From Eulemur rufifrons (taxonomy: Eukaryota; Chordata; Mammalia; Primates; Lemuridae), in contig NC_090986.1 of the NCBI RefSeq assembly GCF_041146395.1, forward strand, positions 45,172,001 through 45,236,000: a stretch of DNA of 64,000 nt, given 5' to 3'. How positions within the stretch are numbered: position 1 is the stretch's first letter; each line of letters opens with the position of its first letter. The notes under the pieces were generated by a model. It was not told the origin of the DNA and made no database searches. It saw only the letters and a list, made by a program, of their open reading frames with translations. The translations under genes were made by a program, and so were the position numbers. This document shows, piece after piece, positions 25,340 to 36,871 of the stretch.

Positions 25340-26235
25340 GTGGATATCTCTTCCATGTATGAGCACTTTTGAGTATTTCCTATAAGGTAGGTCTAGTAGT
25401 AACATATTTCCTTATTGTTTACTCACCTAGAAAAGTCTTTATTTCTCCATTATTTATGATGCTTAGTTTTTCAGGATACAAAATTCTTGGCTGGCAGTTG
25501 TTCTGTTTAAGAAGACTAAAAGTGGGGCCCCAATCACTCTGGTTTGTAAGGTCTTGGTTAAGAAGTCTGCTGTTAGTCTGATGTTTTTTCCTTTGTAAGT
25601 TAGTTGTTGCTTTTATCTTGCAGCTGATAGGATTTTCTCCTTCATTTTGACTTTGGCCAGATGATGACAATGTGTCTTGGTGATGTCCTATTTGCTATGA
25701 ATCTTCCAGGTGTTTGATGACCATGTTGCATCTGGATATCTGAATCTTTGTTGATACCAGGGAATTTTTACTCAATTATTCCCTCCATAGGTTTTCCATG
25801 TTTTTTTCTTTTTCTTTTTCTCCTTCAAATATATCAATAATTCCTATATAGGCTCACTTTGGATAGTCCCTGAGTTTGGGACTTTGTCTGAGTTACTTTT
25901 CATTCTTCTTTATTCTTGTTTCTGCCTCTTTGACTGACTGGTTACTCTGAAAGCCTTGACTTCAGACTCTGAAATTCTTTCTTCTACTTAGTCTAGCCTG
26001 TAGTTGAAGCTTTCTGCTGTATTTTGAAATTGCCTAAATCACTCTTTTATTTCTTTCAGTTCTGTTTTATCTTTTCTTTTGTTGTCTATCCTCTAAGTGA
26101 CATTTTCATTTTTTTCATTAATATCCTGAAATAATGTTTTGGCTTCTTTGTATTAATTTTCAACTTTCTCTTTGATCCCCTCATCTTATTTGCCATCCAT
26201 ATTCTGAATTTCGTCTCTAACATTTTGACAATTTC
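25340..26235 (-). pseudogene. L1 ORF1 remnant
   Basis: Minus-strand translation shows the ORF1p order. A coiled-coil part with 'QNTAESFNYRLD.VEERISE' lies around 25.95-26.0 kb, followed by a 'GKPMEGIIE'-like block and 'TPGRFIANRTSPRHIVI'-like RNA-binding segments. The C-terminal domain carries 'SDWGPTFSLLKQNN' and 'QPRILYPEKLS' (inside 25419-25670). Several stops and at least one frameshift break it. ORF1p is the RNA chaperone of the L1 particle; this copy cannot make it. Confidence 0.82.
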
Positions 26236-26748
26236 CTTTTGATTGGGATCCATTACTGGAGACCTACTGTGATATCTGGGGATGTCAAACTGCTTGTTTT
26301 TACATGTTGCCAGAGTTCTTATGCCAGTTGCTTCTCATCTGAAACCTCTCCTCTCAACTCAAGACAGATAAGTTTGTGTTGCACCTGTTCTCCTGGGCTG
26401 GGAACTCTCCTACTTAGTGAAAAGAAGGAGAGGTCCCTGTTTGGTGCAATTTTGTCCTACTCCAGAGGATTGACACAGAAGGAAAGGGGAGGATACACTG
26501 AGAGGCTGTAATGTAGCTGTTAAACATCCCATCCAATTCCCCTGTGGTTGTCTCAGTCTGAGCTGGTGCTGGGGGATGTTTGTACAGAGTGGCGGGTTGG
26601 TCCACAGGCCACTATCGGAAGCCTGGGCAGGGGTCTGGGTGAGTGCATCTCCACAGAGTTGGGTGGATTGGGTGTTTGCTCTGTTCAGGCCTCCCTGTGG
26701 TGGCGGCAGTGGCAGCGGCAACTATGTGAGGCTATTTAGGCAGTGGCC

Positions 26749-27318
26749 CTAAAACTCAGGGCTGTGGGCATTCACTCCACTCAGTTCTAGGGCCTGTGGT
26801 GGTAGGTGGGTGTTGTGGGGGGTGGCTATTGGCAAACAGGTCTGCAGCAATTTGCAGAGGACAATGCCACGACAGCCATGCAGCATGGGGTGCAGTTGGG
26901 GTTGCCAATGTACACGGTGCATTGTACGGCCAGGCTCACAGCCTGTGGGACCACTGGGGCATGTAGGGTGCAGGGCTGCAGTGGCTGGGCAGGTTGCAGG
27001 ACCTTCCCCAGCATCTGGGCACATCACAGGAACTTGGCCCATGTCTGAGCAGATCATTGGAACTTGGCAGGCACCTGGGTGTGTTACGGGAAGTTGGCAA
27101 TTGTCTGGGTGCATTATAAGGCCACAGCCAGTGGCAGAGCAGGTCACGGGACCTTGACAGTCACCTGGGCATGTTGTGGGACCTTGGCAGGCACCCAGGC
27201 TGGTCAGGGAGCCTTGGCTGGTGCCTGGGCATGTCACGGAACCATAGTCGGTGGTGAGCTGGCTCATCAGGCCACAGTGGCTGGGTGGCCTGTGACTGGT
27301 GAGGCCGAGGAGATGCAC
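26749..27318 (-). CDS. 189-codon open frame over the 30-bp array; probably not a gene
   Basis: This is the longest open frame in the window. From about residue 7 it consists of 11 decapeptides of the loose form x-V/T-T-C-P-x-x-C-Q-G/V, encoded by the 30-bp tandem array, followed by a proline/cysteine-rich tail. No known domain, signal peptide or membrane segment is seen. A period of 30 bases keeps any open frame open, and both strands have long frames here (26810-27157 and 27064-27372 on plus). It lies in an L1 5' UTR, so a translated product would be unexpected. Recorded for completeness. Confidence 0.12.
   Translation of the reverse strand: MHLLGLTSHRPPSHCGLMSQLTTDYGSVTCPGTSQGSLTSLGACQGPTTCPGDCQGPVTCSATGCGLIMHPDNCQLPVTHPGACQVPMICSDMGQVPVMCPDAGEGPATCPATAALHPTCPSGPTGCEPGRTMHRVHWQPQLHPMLHGCRGIVLCKLLQTCLPIATPHNTHLPPQALELSGVNAHSPEF
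26971..27300. repeat. 30-bp minisatellite, about 11 units
   Basis: Units of exactly 30 bases start at 26971, 27001, 27031 and so on to 27271. Most follow the pattern ACCTTGGCAGGCACCTGGGC plus ATGTCACGGG-like decamers. Units differ at several to many positions, and weaker units may extend left to about 26881. No spacers are present, so this is not a CRISPR array. Tandem repeats in L1 5' UTRs are known from other mammals, for example mouse monomers of about 200 bp, but the 30-bp size is unlike those. Confidence 0.88.
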
Positions 27319-28006
27319 AGTGTCCTGCCAGCAAGTTGCAATGACTGGGGCTGTCTCTGTGCCCAGGTCTGATTGTGACAGCTGCCGCAGTGCTACTCAG
27401 GTGGCAGCAGTGGCACTATTGAGGTGGTGAGATGGCTATGGAAGATGCTGTGGGCCAATGAGATGCTGAGGGCCAGTGAATGCCTGCTGTGCTTGGATCT
27501 TTCAGAGGCAGCTGGTGGGGGAGACCAGAGGGGTGGGGTGCATGGCCCCCTGTCACTATGCACAAGAGAGCGCTTGCCCTCCCTGCTTCCTCCTTGGCCT
27601 GGCAGAGTTAAATGGGGAGATAGCTGCAGAGGAACCAACCCTTCTGCAGACCAGGTGCTCTGGTGCTGAGAGCACAGAATGCATCTCTTGCAGCCACCTG
27701 GGATCAGAAGCCAGTAGTACCCTGCTGTGCCCACCTTCTGATGCAATGCTGCTGCAGTCTCCAAGCTCTCCCTGATCAGTTCTGGAGTCCTGCTATGGTG
27801 GGGGAGCCCTCTCACAGCCTGGGTTGCAGTGTCTGCTGGAGGAGTGTGGAGTCCCCGGTTCTCTCTCCTGACCCTTTCCAAAGTGTGGACACTTCCCCCA
27901 GGGACCTTCAGACCTTGCCGAGCAGTTCACCCACTTCTTTCTCCTTCACTTTGGGGGTCTCCAGTTGCTTCTCTTGCCCCCCCCACTCCTGATTTCCACA
28001 ATTTTT

Positions 28007-28551
28007 AAATCTAGTTTAAAACCTTGTCCTTTATGGAACACAATTATTTAGTTTTGAAAGTGTATAAATTATTACTGGTGCACGATTTCACGATACCATG
28101 GTATCAGTTGTGAAATGCCATGGATAAAAACTAAATTATTAATTATTCAGTGAATAAGTGGAGTTATTCTTAGTTTTGTTCATTTACTCTACAGAGTTAC
28201 AGTAAAAATTTTCAAGTGCTCTAATGTGAACACAATAAATTCTAGGAAATTTCATAATTATATTCAGTAAAATTTAGTAAGAAAGAGTACTACAAATTTT
28301 TATTCACTTCATTAATTTACTTAAAATACTCACATACAACACAAAGAATCAGTAGGTCCAACAAATTGAAATGAAAAGTATTTTAAATGGTAAATCAGAA
28401 ATCCTAGTTTCAACTTATACCCTCTGATTTACTTTGGGCAAATTAGTTACTTTTAATTGTTGTCATTTGTAAATAGGAGAATAATCTCTTTGTTGTTCAC
28501 TTTACAAGCAGTGGAAAGAAGATGAACTTTCAAATCAGATAATTTTGGATT
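28007..28551. other. Unassigned AT-rich DNA
   Basis: Nothing recognised. The stretch begins exactly at the end of the right-hand L1 TSD. Confidence 0.5.
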
Positions 28552-28869
28552 TGAATCTTTGGGGTTTTTTTAGGGGGGAGGGGTAGAGTCTCATTCTTGT
28601 GCCCTGGGTAGAGTGCAATGGTGTGATCATAGCTTACTAAAACCTCAAACCCCTGGGCTCAAGCGATCCTCCTATCTCAGCCTCCTGAGAAGCTGGGACT
28701 ACAGATGCATGACACCACACCTGGCTAATTTTTTCTATTTTTGGTAGAGATGGGGTCTCGCTCTTGCTCAAGCTGGTCTCAACTCCTGACCTTAAGTGAT
28801 CCTCCCACCTCGGCCCCCTGGAGTGCTAGGATTATAGGTGTGAGCCTCCGCACCCTGCCTGAATCTTTG
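28552..28869 (-). mobile_element. Old Alu (AluJ-like) with TSD
   Basis: A minus-strand dimeric Alu, body about 28562-28859, flanked by the 10-base direct repeat 'tgaatctttg' (28552-28561 and 28860-28869). It lacks the strepsirrhine inter-arm extension seen at 36.2 kb, and most CpG sites have decayed. It is therefore an older copy, perhaps from before the strepsirrhine-specific expansion. Confidence 0.92.
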
Positions 28870-29720
28870 TTTTGATATCTATAGTTATGTGACTTTTGAC
28901 AAATTGTTTAATTTTCCTGATCTTCCATTTTGTCATCAATGACATAGAGATAATTGCTACTTCAGCAATCTGAAATGAGATGAAATGGGATAATGTGCGT
29001 AAACACCAAAACTAGTGGTTCTTAAGTGCTTTACAGTGTTTCACATTTAGTATTAACAATTGAGAAAATGAGAAATTTTATGTACAAAATTGTATTGTGA
29101 ATTATAAGGTGTTACACACATGCTATTTATCTGCTCCTTTTTAAAAATGATCTCCAACACTTTATATTTCTCATTTTTGGTATTAGCACAAGTATGATGA
29201 ATTATTTTATAGTTATTTTTATGACTATATTCTTTATTAGAATATAATAGAAGAATCACTTTTGTGCTCAATGCCCTAATATCCACCCATAAGATTTTAT
29301 TATAATTATTTGTGTTCATATGTATCTTCTTTCACTAGAGTGAACTCTCCTCAGGCAGTGACTGTCATGATGTTTGACTCATGAGTAAGTGTCCAATGGA
29401 TGCAGGATGAAGGAATGAAGAAGAATACATATGTGAAATTCACAGATATTAATAAAAGCAGACAGAAATACTGGATCACATTCTGAACTATTTTTGTAGT
29501 TCAAATATACTGATCATAGAATTATTTAATAAAACTGTAGATCATTTGTGTTTTCTAAAAATCTCTTTAAATATGAGTAAATGTATTATTTTATAAGAAC
29601 TTTAAACTAATCTTGAATATGGTAAAATATTACTTTCTCATTAGATAAAACTAAATTAACATCCATTATCAGAAACAAAACCAGAAAATTAAATTTATCA
29701 CTGCTCTACAATTTCTTCAA
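28870..29720. other. Unassigned AT-rich DNA
   Basis: No repeat or gene is recognised. The 88-codon minus-strand frame at 29053-29319 is asparagine/lysine-rich, as expected from AT-rich DNA. Confidence 0.5.
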
Positions 29721-29881
29721 TTTTTTTTTCACTTTTTTAGAAATGTGCTGTCAGATATTTTGCTGTGTTCCCCGGCTGGACTTGAACTCCTGGACTCAAG
29801 GGATCCTCGTGCCTCAGCCTCCTGACTCAGCTTCCCAAGTAGCTTGGGATGCTAGGGCTCATGGCACCATGCCAGGCTTAC
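29721..29881 (-). mobile_element. Alu-related monomer (FLAM/FRAM type)
   Basis: A T-rich head is followed by 'gctggacttgaactcctgg', 'actcaagggatcctcgtg', 'cctcagcctcctgact' and 'gcaccatgccaggct'. This is one 7SL-derived arm in reverse orientation, diverged, with no second arm. The exact monomer family is not decidable by eye. Confidence 0.75.
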
Positions 29882-30762
29882 ACTTAAAGACACAAAGTCA
29901 ATGTTTGGGGACAGAAGAGAAACTGTGTCAAACTGAAAACTATGAGAAGGGAGAAGCTTGAAAAATGAATTTGTGATTTTCACTGATTATTTTTATTAAA
30001 TTCCTCAATATTATTAAAACATCAAATCTTAATAATTGTGTTATTGCTGTTAGGAGTGTTTATATTTTCTCTTTCTCTTAAATATTCCCCCATCAAACTT
30101 TAGTTATTTTATCTTGGAAAAGTGGTATATGTCAAATTCTTGACCACATTCAATTCTAGGAAATTTCATAATTGCATTCAGTAAAATTCAGCACATTGGT
30201 TCAGAAGACTAAATAACCTGATATCCAATATGATTGAGGAGAGTGCATGTTGAGTGTCCAAGAGAAAGTTTTAAATTCCAGAAATGCAGCCAGAATGAGA
30301 AATTTAAGTGAAAGAGAGATAAATGACTATATATCATACATTATTTACAAAAATCAGTGTTAGAAAGATCTTACAAAGATTTCTAGGCATTATTTGACCA
30401 GTGGAGCTTCTTTGAATGTACTCACCTAAATTACAAATAATGACTGAATAGACTGCTAAAGTTAACACTGGGTACCTGGAACCTAGTTTTTAAATCCAAC
30501 TTATATTTTAATGAAGCCTTTTAACAGTGTGAAGTTTTTTCTTTGCTCAGAAAAATATTTTGATATTATAAAATAAACTACTTTCCCATCCATGGTATGA
30601 TACAAAATTATTTTTTAAAATCGATTCACACTATTCTGACTTCTCTGATATTTAAAACCAGTGGGAAACATTTTCAAATACATTTTAATGTAACAAAATT
30701 ATTTACAAAGTGATAGATGCATTCATATTTATATATGAACATGAGATAAAGAATATTTAGGT
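29882..30762. other. Unassigned AT-rich DNA
   Basis: Nothing recognised. At 30152-30191 'caattctaggaaatttcataattgcattcagtaaaatt' closely repeats 28238-28273, where the same phrase occurs with 'tatattcagtaaaattt'; see findings. Confidence 0.5.
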
Positions 30763-31075
30763 AGTTTTACATTTTTTAATTTCAAAATATTAAGGAAGTA
30801 CACATGTTTGTGTTACATGCATGAATTGTATGATGCTGTACTCAGAGCTTTTAATGCGCCTATCACCAGAGTAGTGTACATTGTACCTGATATGTAAGTT
30901 TTTATCCCTCACCTCCCTCCCACCCTCCTCCCTTCTTAGTTTCCAATGTCTTTTACATCACTATATGACCCTGTGTACCCATGGATGAGCTCCCACTTAT
31001 TAGTGAGAACATGTGGTGTCTGTTTTTCCATTCCTGAGTTACTTCACTTGGGATAATGGTCTCCAGTTTTACATT
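30763..31075 (-). mobile_element. 5'-truncated L1 3' end with TSD
   Basis: Minus-strand L1 3' UTR of about 290 bases, flanked by the 11-base repeat 'agttttacatt' at 30763-30773 and 31065-31075. It has the same 3' UTR type as the L1 at 23.88-24.19 kb and carries no ORF2 domain of use. Confidence 0.88.
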
Positions 31076-31774
31076 GTAAAGCCAGCCCCACTGACAGTGA
31101 GGAACTCAAGTGCTCAAGGAAGTCGTTTGAGTAATGAGAAATTCCAAATACTATACACTTGAATGTAATTTGTAGTCCACAAAGACTTTTCAGTCTACCT
31201 AAGAATAATGGTAGTTAACAAGGTTGGAATTTAATTTAAAGACTGATGAGGAGTATCACGTGCAAGAGGAAGGATGGCAGAAAGGTTCCTGAGTGGTTAA
31301 GACTATAGGACTGAGTGCAGCATTTTAGGGACAATGGATTGAAGAGTTAGGATGGCCCAGAATAATTTAAGGGGCCATCACCCTCCTCTACCTCTTCTTT
31401 CCACCAAGACTGAAGAGGGAACTATCTGACAGATAATCTATGCTCTCTGCTGTTGGTGATTTTTGGAGGTTAATTACCTGAAAATTACCAACCTTCCCAA
31501 AAGGCTAGTACTAGAAATTTTGCTATTAGTTTTATTGTGATTTGGATCATTATTGCACAGGATATATTACTGAAAGCATAGAAATACTTTTAAGCTGTTG
31601 TTAGGCAATTGAAATTTTAAATGAATATCTTTAAAGTACTTTTAAGGCTAAGTGTTAACAGTAGGGAAAGAAAATGAGAGGATTAGGTTTTAAGTGATCT
31701 TTTTTTACCTGCAGGTTTTAGTTTCCTCTGGAAAAGTCTTCCAAATTTCTTAAAAAGGCAAACTTGTTATTATT
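31076..31774. other. Unassigned DNA
   Basis: Nothing recognised. Confidence 0.5.
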
Positions 31775-32234
31775 GCCTCCCTGCTTAATATCCCTCTATG
31801 ATTCTTCATTAAACAAAGTAAAACCCAAACTCACCAACATATAGTTGTCAGGATTCTGTCTGCTTTTTTCTGTTTTTGTTCAGCCACTTCTAATACACTC
31901 TCTCTGGAAGCCCATCTCAGCAAGCTGCTCATTGCTTTCTCTATGCATTTTATGTGATGTATTCTCTGCCCAAAATGACCCATTTATTTACTCACTGAGC
32001 ATGTAGCCATAGGAAAAAACCTCAACTCATGCCTATACTTCTGTGAATCCTTACAATCTCAGGCAGAGTGGGGCTCCCACGTCTCTAAGGACATTGCTGT
32101 AATTATGCTTATGTGTTCATCTCTTCCAGTAGCCTGTCAGTTTCTCAAAAAGAGAGATCGTGTTCTATACGTTCATGATTCTCTGGTGCCTGGCTAGAAC
32201 AGGTGTTTTCTAAAGCATTTACAAAGAATGAATG
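31775..32234 (+). repeat. LINE2 3' region
   Basis: It follows the L2 ORF2 end and 3' UTR: 'aaagtaaaacccaaactcac', the 'ttgctttctctatgcat' to 'gtattctctgcccaaa' block, 'gtcagtttctcaaaaagaga', 'ctctggtgcctggctagaac' and a final 'aatgaatgag'. An ancient, broken copy. Confidence 0.75.
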
Positions 32235-33724
32235 AGGGAAATACAAGGAAGAGAAATATCACTAAGATGTCAAACAGGTTTAAACATAGATGAATGAGGA
32301 GTTCTAAGAATAACAATTTGTTTACTTGCAATTTTCTTAGGTACAACTAATTTAACTTTTCTTGCAAAACCACCTTCCCCTCCTGTGTATGAATAGTAGA
32401 ATGGAAATAATGTCATTACATTTAATACACCCTAGTGGTTACAGTGAACTGACAGCACTTAAGCATAGAGTGTTATCCTGTCTTTAATACTTTTTCACAT
32501 CTTTATCCCTACAGCTCGGTTCATTCTTCAGCTGAAGAACATTTGGGTTGTTTTGTTTTCTTACGTATTTATAAGATCTGCCATTCGTAATATCCTGGAA
32601 TTTTTTTTCTTGCTTATATATAATGACATCTATAATGCTTTTAATCAACCTCTTCTTTGTCTAGCACTCAAATGCTGTTGACATTAAGGTAAACAATATA
32701 ATTTTGCCAAAACATTATGCAGTCTTTTAGTTCATGTGCACACAATATGTTATCTTCTGAAAAATTTTATGGAAATATTCTATTTTTTTGTTTTAACACA
32801 GTAGACAGGTACTTGAACAAAAATGACCTTTTTATATCCTAAGTTCCTCAAATCCACTACTGTGATTCAGTTTTGCATACTACACCTGCTGAGTTTCTAA
32901 TGCAAACTATCACAGTGTGTGGTCCCTGCTACTATAAACATGAATTCTTTCTTATTGTGATTCCATATCTTCAGCACTGATTATAATGATTCTCTGTCAG
33001 CTCAAAGCTGTCAACATTGTTCTCAAAGGACTGCAATCTTAGCTAAAAAAAAAAAAAAAGATGGGTCACACAGAATAAACGGTGGACTAGTATTCTCAGA
33101 TTAAAAGAAAAACAAATATTTCTCTTCTCTCTCACTGATAAGAAAAAATAGTTTTGGCTTTGTCATAATACCTTACTAATAAAATTCAATATTTTTTAAT
33201 GAAGCATTTGGCATCACTTTCATTTTTTCTCATTTTACTACAACAATATTCTAAATATAAGCCACCGATAGTTATTCTTCTGTTTAATACTCCTGAACAC
33301 ATTTCCTTTTTCATAAAAAGTGATAAATTACACAAACACTCAACTGCCTGATTACCCAAATACCTCTGCTAATTTGCCAAGGTTAGCAGAAATGGTGCAT
33401 ACAGTATATTGTTGGCTATGCATGGATGAAGGGTGCAGAAACAGCACAAGGCTATATATTTCACACTCCATAAACAAAATGGTGAAACACACACTAGAAA
33501 GGTGCAATACTTATCTAATCTAAATTCAGGCAACATCAGTAGCTTTGATCTCTATTAGGTTAAATCACTGTCTCTTCAAGGAATGGCCAAATCATTAACC
33601 CAACAAACCAGTTGATGAAAATACTTACATACGTGAATACTGAGTAAGCAACATTTCTGATACAGTGAAAAATAACTCCACGTAGTTGAGCAGAACAATA
33701 AAGACTAGAATAGCTTTAAAGTTT
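32235..33724. other. Unassigned AT-rich DNA
   Basis: No gene or named repeat is seen. A(15) lies at 33045-33059. The 67-codon plus-strand frame at 33320-33523 is not recognised. Confidence 0.5.
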
Positions 33725-33890
33725 TATTCTTTTTTTCATTTATTTGTCCACTCATACAATAAAAGCATCTATGAACTGAGCAAAGTGCTAGACATTAAAA
33801 TAACAAAGATAAATAGCAATTTTTAATTCACTGAAACTCACAGTTTAGTGGGAGCCGGCTACATAGACAAATTAATAAAATGGAACATTT
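33725..33890 (-). repeat. Probable LINE2 3' fragment
   Basis: 'tttatttgtccactcata', 'tgaactgagcaaagtgctag' and 'actcacagtttagtgggagc' follow, in reverse, the L2 3' end block ('attgagcacctac...gtgctag...ctcacagtctagtggga'). Diverged; medium-low certainty. Confidence 0.5.
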
Positions 33891-33904
33891 GTTAGTACTT
33901 GTAG

Positions 33905-34150
33905 CAATAAGAATAATCTAGGTCATAACAAATGACCACCAAATTACAATGGTTTATAATGGCTAAGGTTGTTCTCATGGTTGGGCTATAGTTCTCCTCT
34001 TCATCACCTTTCACCCAGAAACCCAAGCTAAAGAAAATATTCTCTGTTCAATATTTCTGGCTCTTATCATTTTTGCCTGGAAGGAACACGTGCCAATTTC
34101 ATTTATATTTTACCGGGTGGACCAAATAACATTGCCAAGACTGACATTAT
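33905..34150. repeat. Old interspersed repeat, family not assigned
   Basis: 'caaatgaccaccaaattaca' with 'atggtttataatggctaagg', then 'ttggccgtgg'-like degraded blocks, resembles a common old mammalian repeat that begins '...accaccaaatttcagtggctta...'. The stretch at 62.70-62.94 kb looks related. I cannot name the family with confidence. Confidence 0.35.
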
Positions 34151-34889
34151 CCTGGTAGAAAAAATACAAATCTCCCTCCACAAAAGGCAAGTACGCAGCT
34201 CTCATAGTACTATAAAGGAGTAGTGGACCAAGTGCTTTTGGAAGATGCTGTGCAAATCAGTGCTATTTCTGGAGGAATCTGAGGTGGAAAGTACATCACA
34301 GAGGAGGTGATAATTGAAGAAGAATAAATATACTATGTCAAACATTACCTTCTCACATCATTAAAGGGGGGAAAAAGTAATTCTCTGCAGAGATTCAGAG
34401 GAGGTCTGGAGGTATAAAAGAGAGTGGCATGTTTGGATAAGATGGAAAAGTTCAGGACCTGAAATACAATATTTTGCAGAATGGGAGAGGTAGTGACTTG
34501 GCCCAGACAATAAAGGGTCTTGAAGACTAGATTACGGGGATCAGACTATATTCTTTGGCTCTGGGAGGTCAAAAGAGATATTTAAACAAAAATGGGACAT
34601 GGACTTCAAACAGATCCCTGAAGCCTTGTAGGGGAGTGTGAAGTCCTGGGCAGTTACAGAGAATCCTCAGGACAAGATGAAATCCTAAAATAGGGGAAAA
34701 ACAGTAGGAACGGGAAAGGGTGAACTGCTGCTTCCTTGGGAGTTTTCATTTCTTCAAACACATTAATTAATATTTGGGACCTTAGCTCATCTGTCTTTGA
34801 TATTGAGATAAAAGTGATTAAATCCAAGGAAAAGATAACATTTATTGAGTGACTGCAAATAACTTTAAGCATTATGATGCTAAAAACCT
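34151..34889. other. Unassigned DNA
   Basis: Nothing recognised. Confidence 0.5.
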
Positions 34890-35170
34890 TATTTTTATCA
34901 GAAGTTATTTGTTTTTATGTATTGTGGTAAAATACATACATGAAATTTACCATTTTAACCATTTTCAAGTGTATAGCTCAGTATTAGATACAGTCACATG
35001 GTTGTGCAGCCAACATCACCATCCATCCATAGAGCTTTTTCGTCTTGTAAAACTGAAACTCTGTACTCATTTTATAACTCCCCAATCCTCCTTCCCCCCA
35101 GACCCTGGCAATCGCTGTTCTACTTTCTGTTTGTATGAATTTGACTACCCTAAGTACCTCATGTGACTGC
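34890..35170 (-). mobile_element. Old L1 (L1M-type) 3' UTR
   Basis: 'tgtggtaaaatacatacatg' with 'aaatttaccattttaaccat', then 'gttgtgcagccaacatcacc', 'cttgtaaaactgaaactctg', 'ccctggcaatcgctgttcta' and 'tgaatttgactaccctaagt', is the well-known antisense of the ancient L1M 3' UTR. The 105-codon plus-strand frame across it is therefore not a gene. Confidence 0.8.
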
Positions 35171-36003
35171 TTTCGTAGTATTGAAAGAAAAGGGGGAATA
35201 ATTATGAATAATTCTATGGAGAGTATTCTTTAGTATATCATTGATTATAACAGAACAATTCATACAGCTATGACAAAATGTGTTCTCTTGCTTATCCCAT
35301 GACAACACAGGCTGGGTAATTCACTAGGAGTACTCATGTGACTTAACCTAATGTTATATCATATAATATTAATTACAGATAATATTTGTTACAGCCAAGG
35401 ATACAGTGCAGGAACAGCAGGAAGAAGATATACATAGGCAGAAGCTGGAGTGACAGGTTTTCTTGTCCTCCCTTTGTGGAGGTGGCACAGACACATCATC
35501 TTCTGTATCTGCAAATTGCAGGTCATGTGGGAGCAGCCCTTGCCTGGGAAAACCCACCTGAATCTTGGAGTCCAAAGTTCTTTAAGGGAGTTGGTCACAC
35601 ACCTACCATGTGACCAGCCATGGTGTGGATCCCAAACCAGGCATCAGATGCACCCATGAATCTTTATGTTCACTCTGAACGTGCTCCCAACCTGGTCCAT
35701 CGTGATGCACTTGGGAAACATAGATGCATATTAATAGTATGCTTGAGTTCTATAGGATAATGTCATCCCTCAGGAACTGCAGGAACATTCAAGTTGTTTA
35801 GTTCTTAGGGTTTGAGTGTAATCACTGTGGCTGCAGAGATAAGCAAGAACACAGTAAAGCAAGGCTGCGGCATTAACTTTTTCCTTATATGTACATATGT
35901 TTTTAAAACAATATTTACCAATATTCAGGGTTTAGCTAAGAGCTTTCTAATTTTTAATTTCAGTATAGTCATCTATTTTTAAAAAATATTTGAACAAAAA
36001 CCT
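35171..36003. other. Unassigned; middle part repeat-like
   Basis: 35380-35880 is clearly more GC-rich than its flanks and has the look of an old LTR or other interspersed repeat (for example 'tggtcacacacctaccatgtgacc'), but I could not assign a family. Overlapping short frames on both strands (67-75 codons) reflect composition. Confidence 0.35.

Positions 36004-36871
<868 letters not shown>

Larger units (their letters stand above)
26240..27988 (-). promoter_or_regulatory. L1 5' UTR (GC-rich)
   Basis: About 1.75 kb of GC-rich sequence between the ORF1 start and the 5' TSD, in sharp contrast to the AT-rich surroundings. By position and composition it is the L1 5' UTR, which in primate L1 carries the internal promoter and often an antisense promoter. 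It includes the 30-bp array at 26971-27300. Open frames in this region on both strands (for example 27393-27881 minus, 162 codons) are expected in GC-rich DNA with few stop codons, and are not supported as genes. Confidence 0.75.
23859..28006 (-). mobile_element. Internally deleted L1 with complete-looking 5' UTR
   Basis: 18-base direct repeats at 23859-23876 and 27989-28006 differ at one position and define one insertion of about 4.1 kb. Read on the minus strand, the order is GC-rich 5' UTR (27988 to about 26240), ORF1 remnant, ORF2 endonuclease and linker, then directly ORF2 C-terminus/3' UTR (about 24190 to 23877) with a decayed A tail. The central ORF2 part, including the reverse transcriptase, is missing. 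The junction is near 24190-24225. The TSD shows that this is one element and not several. Its presence at the 5' end makes it full-length apart from the deletion, which could have arisen by later DNA loss or by splicing of the L1 RNA before insertion. Confidence 0.88.

Noticed and set aside
26971..27300. CRISPR-like array
   Set aside because: The 30-base units are directly adjacent and diverged, with no unique spacers, and the DNA is mammalian.
26749..27318. 189-codon frame as a real protein gene
   Set aside because: It is produced by a 30-bp tandem array in an L1 5' UTR. The opposite strand is similarly open, and no known domain is present.
27393..27992. Long frames on both strands in GC-rich DNA (162 and 109 codons)
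   Set aside because: They lie in the L1 5' UTR, where GC-rich composition lowers stop frequency. No recognisable protein motif.
29743..29961. 72-codon plus-strand frame
   Set aside because: It runs through the antisense of an Alu-type monomer, a common source of false exons.
34849..35166. 105-codon plus-strand frame
   Set aside because: It is the antisense of an ancient L1M 3' UTR.
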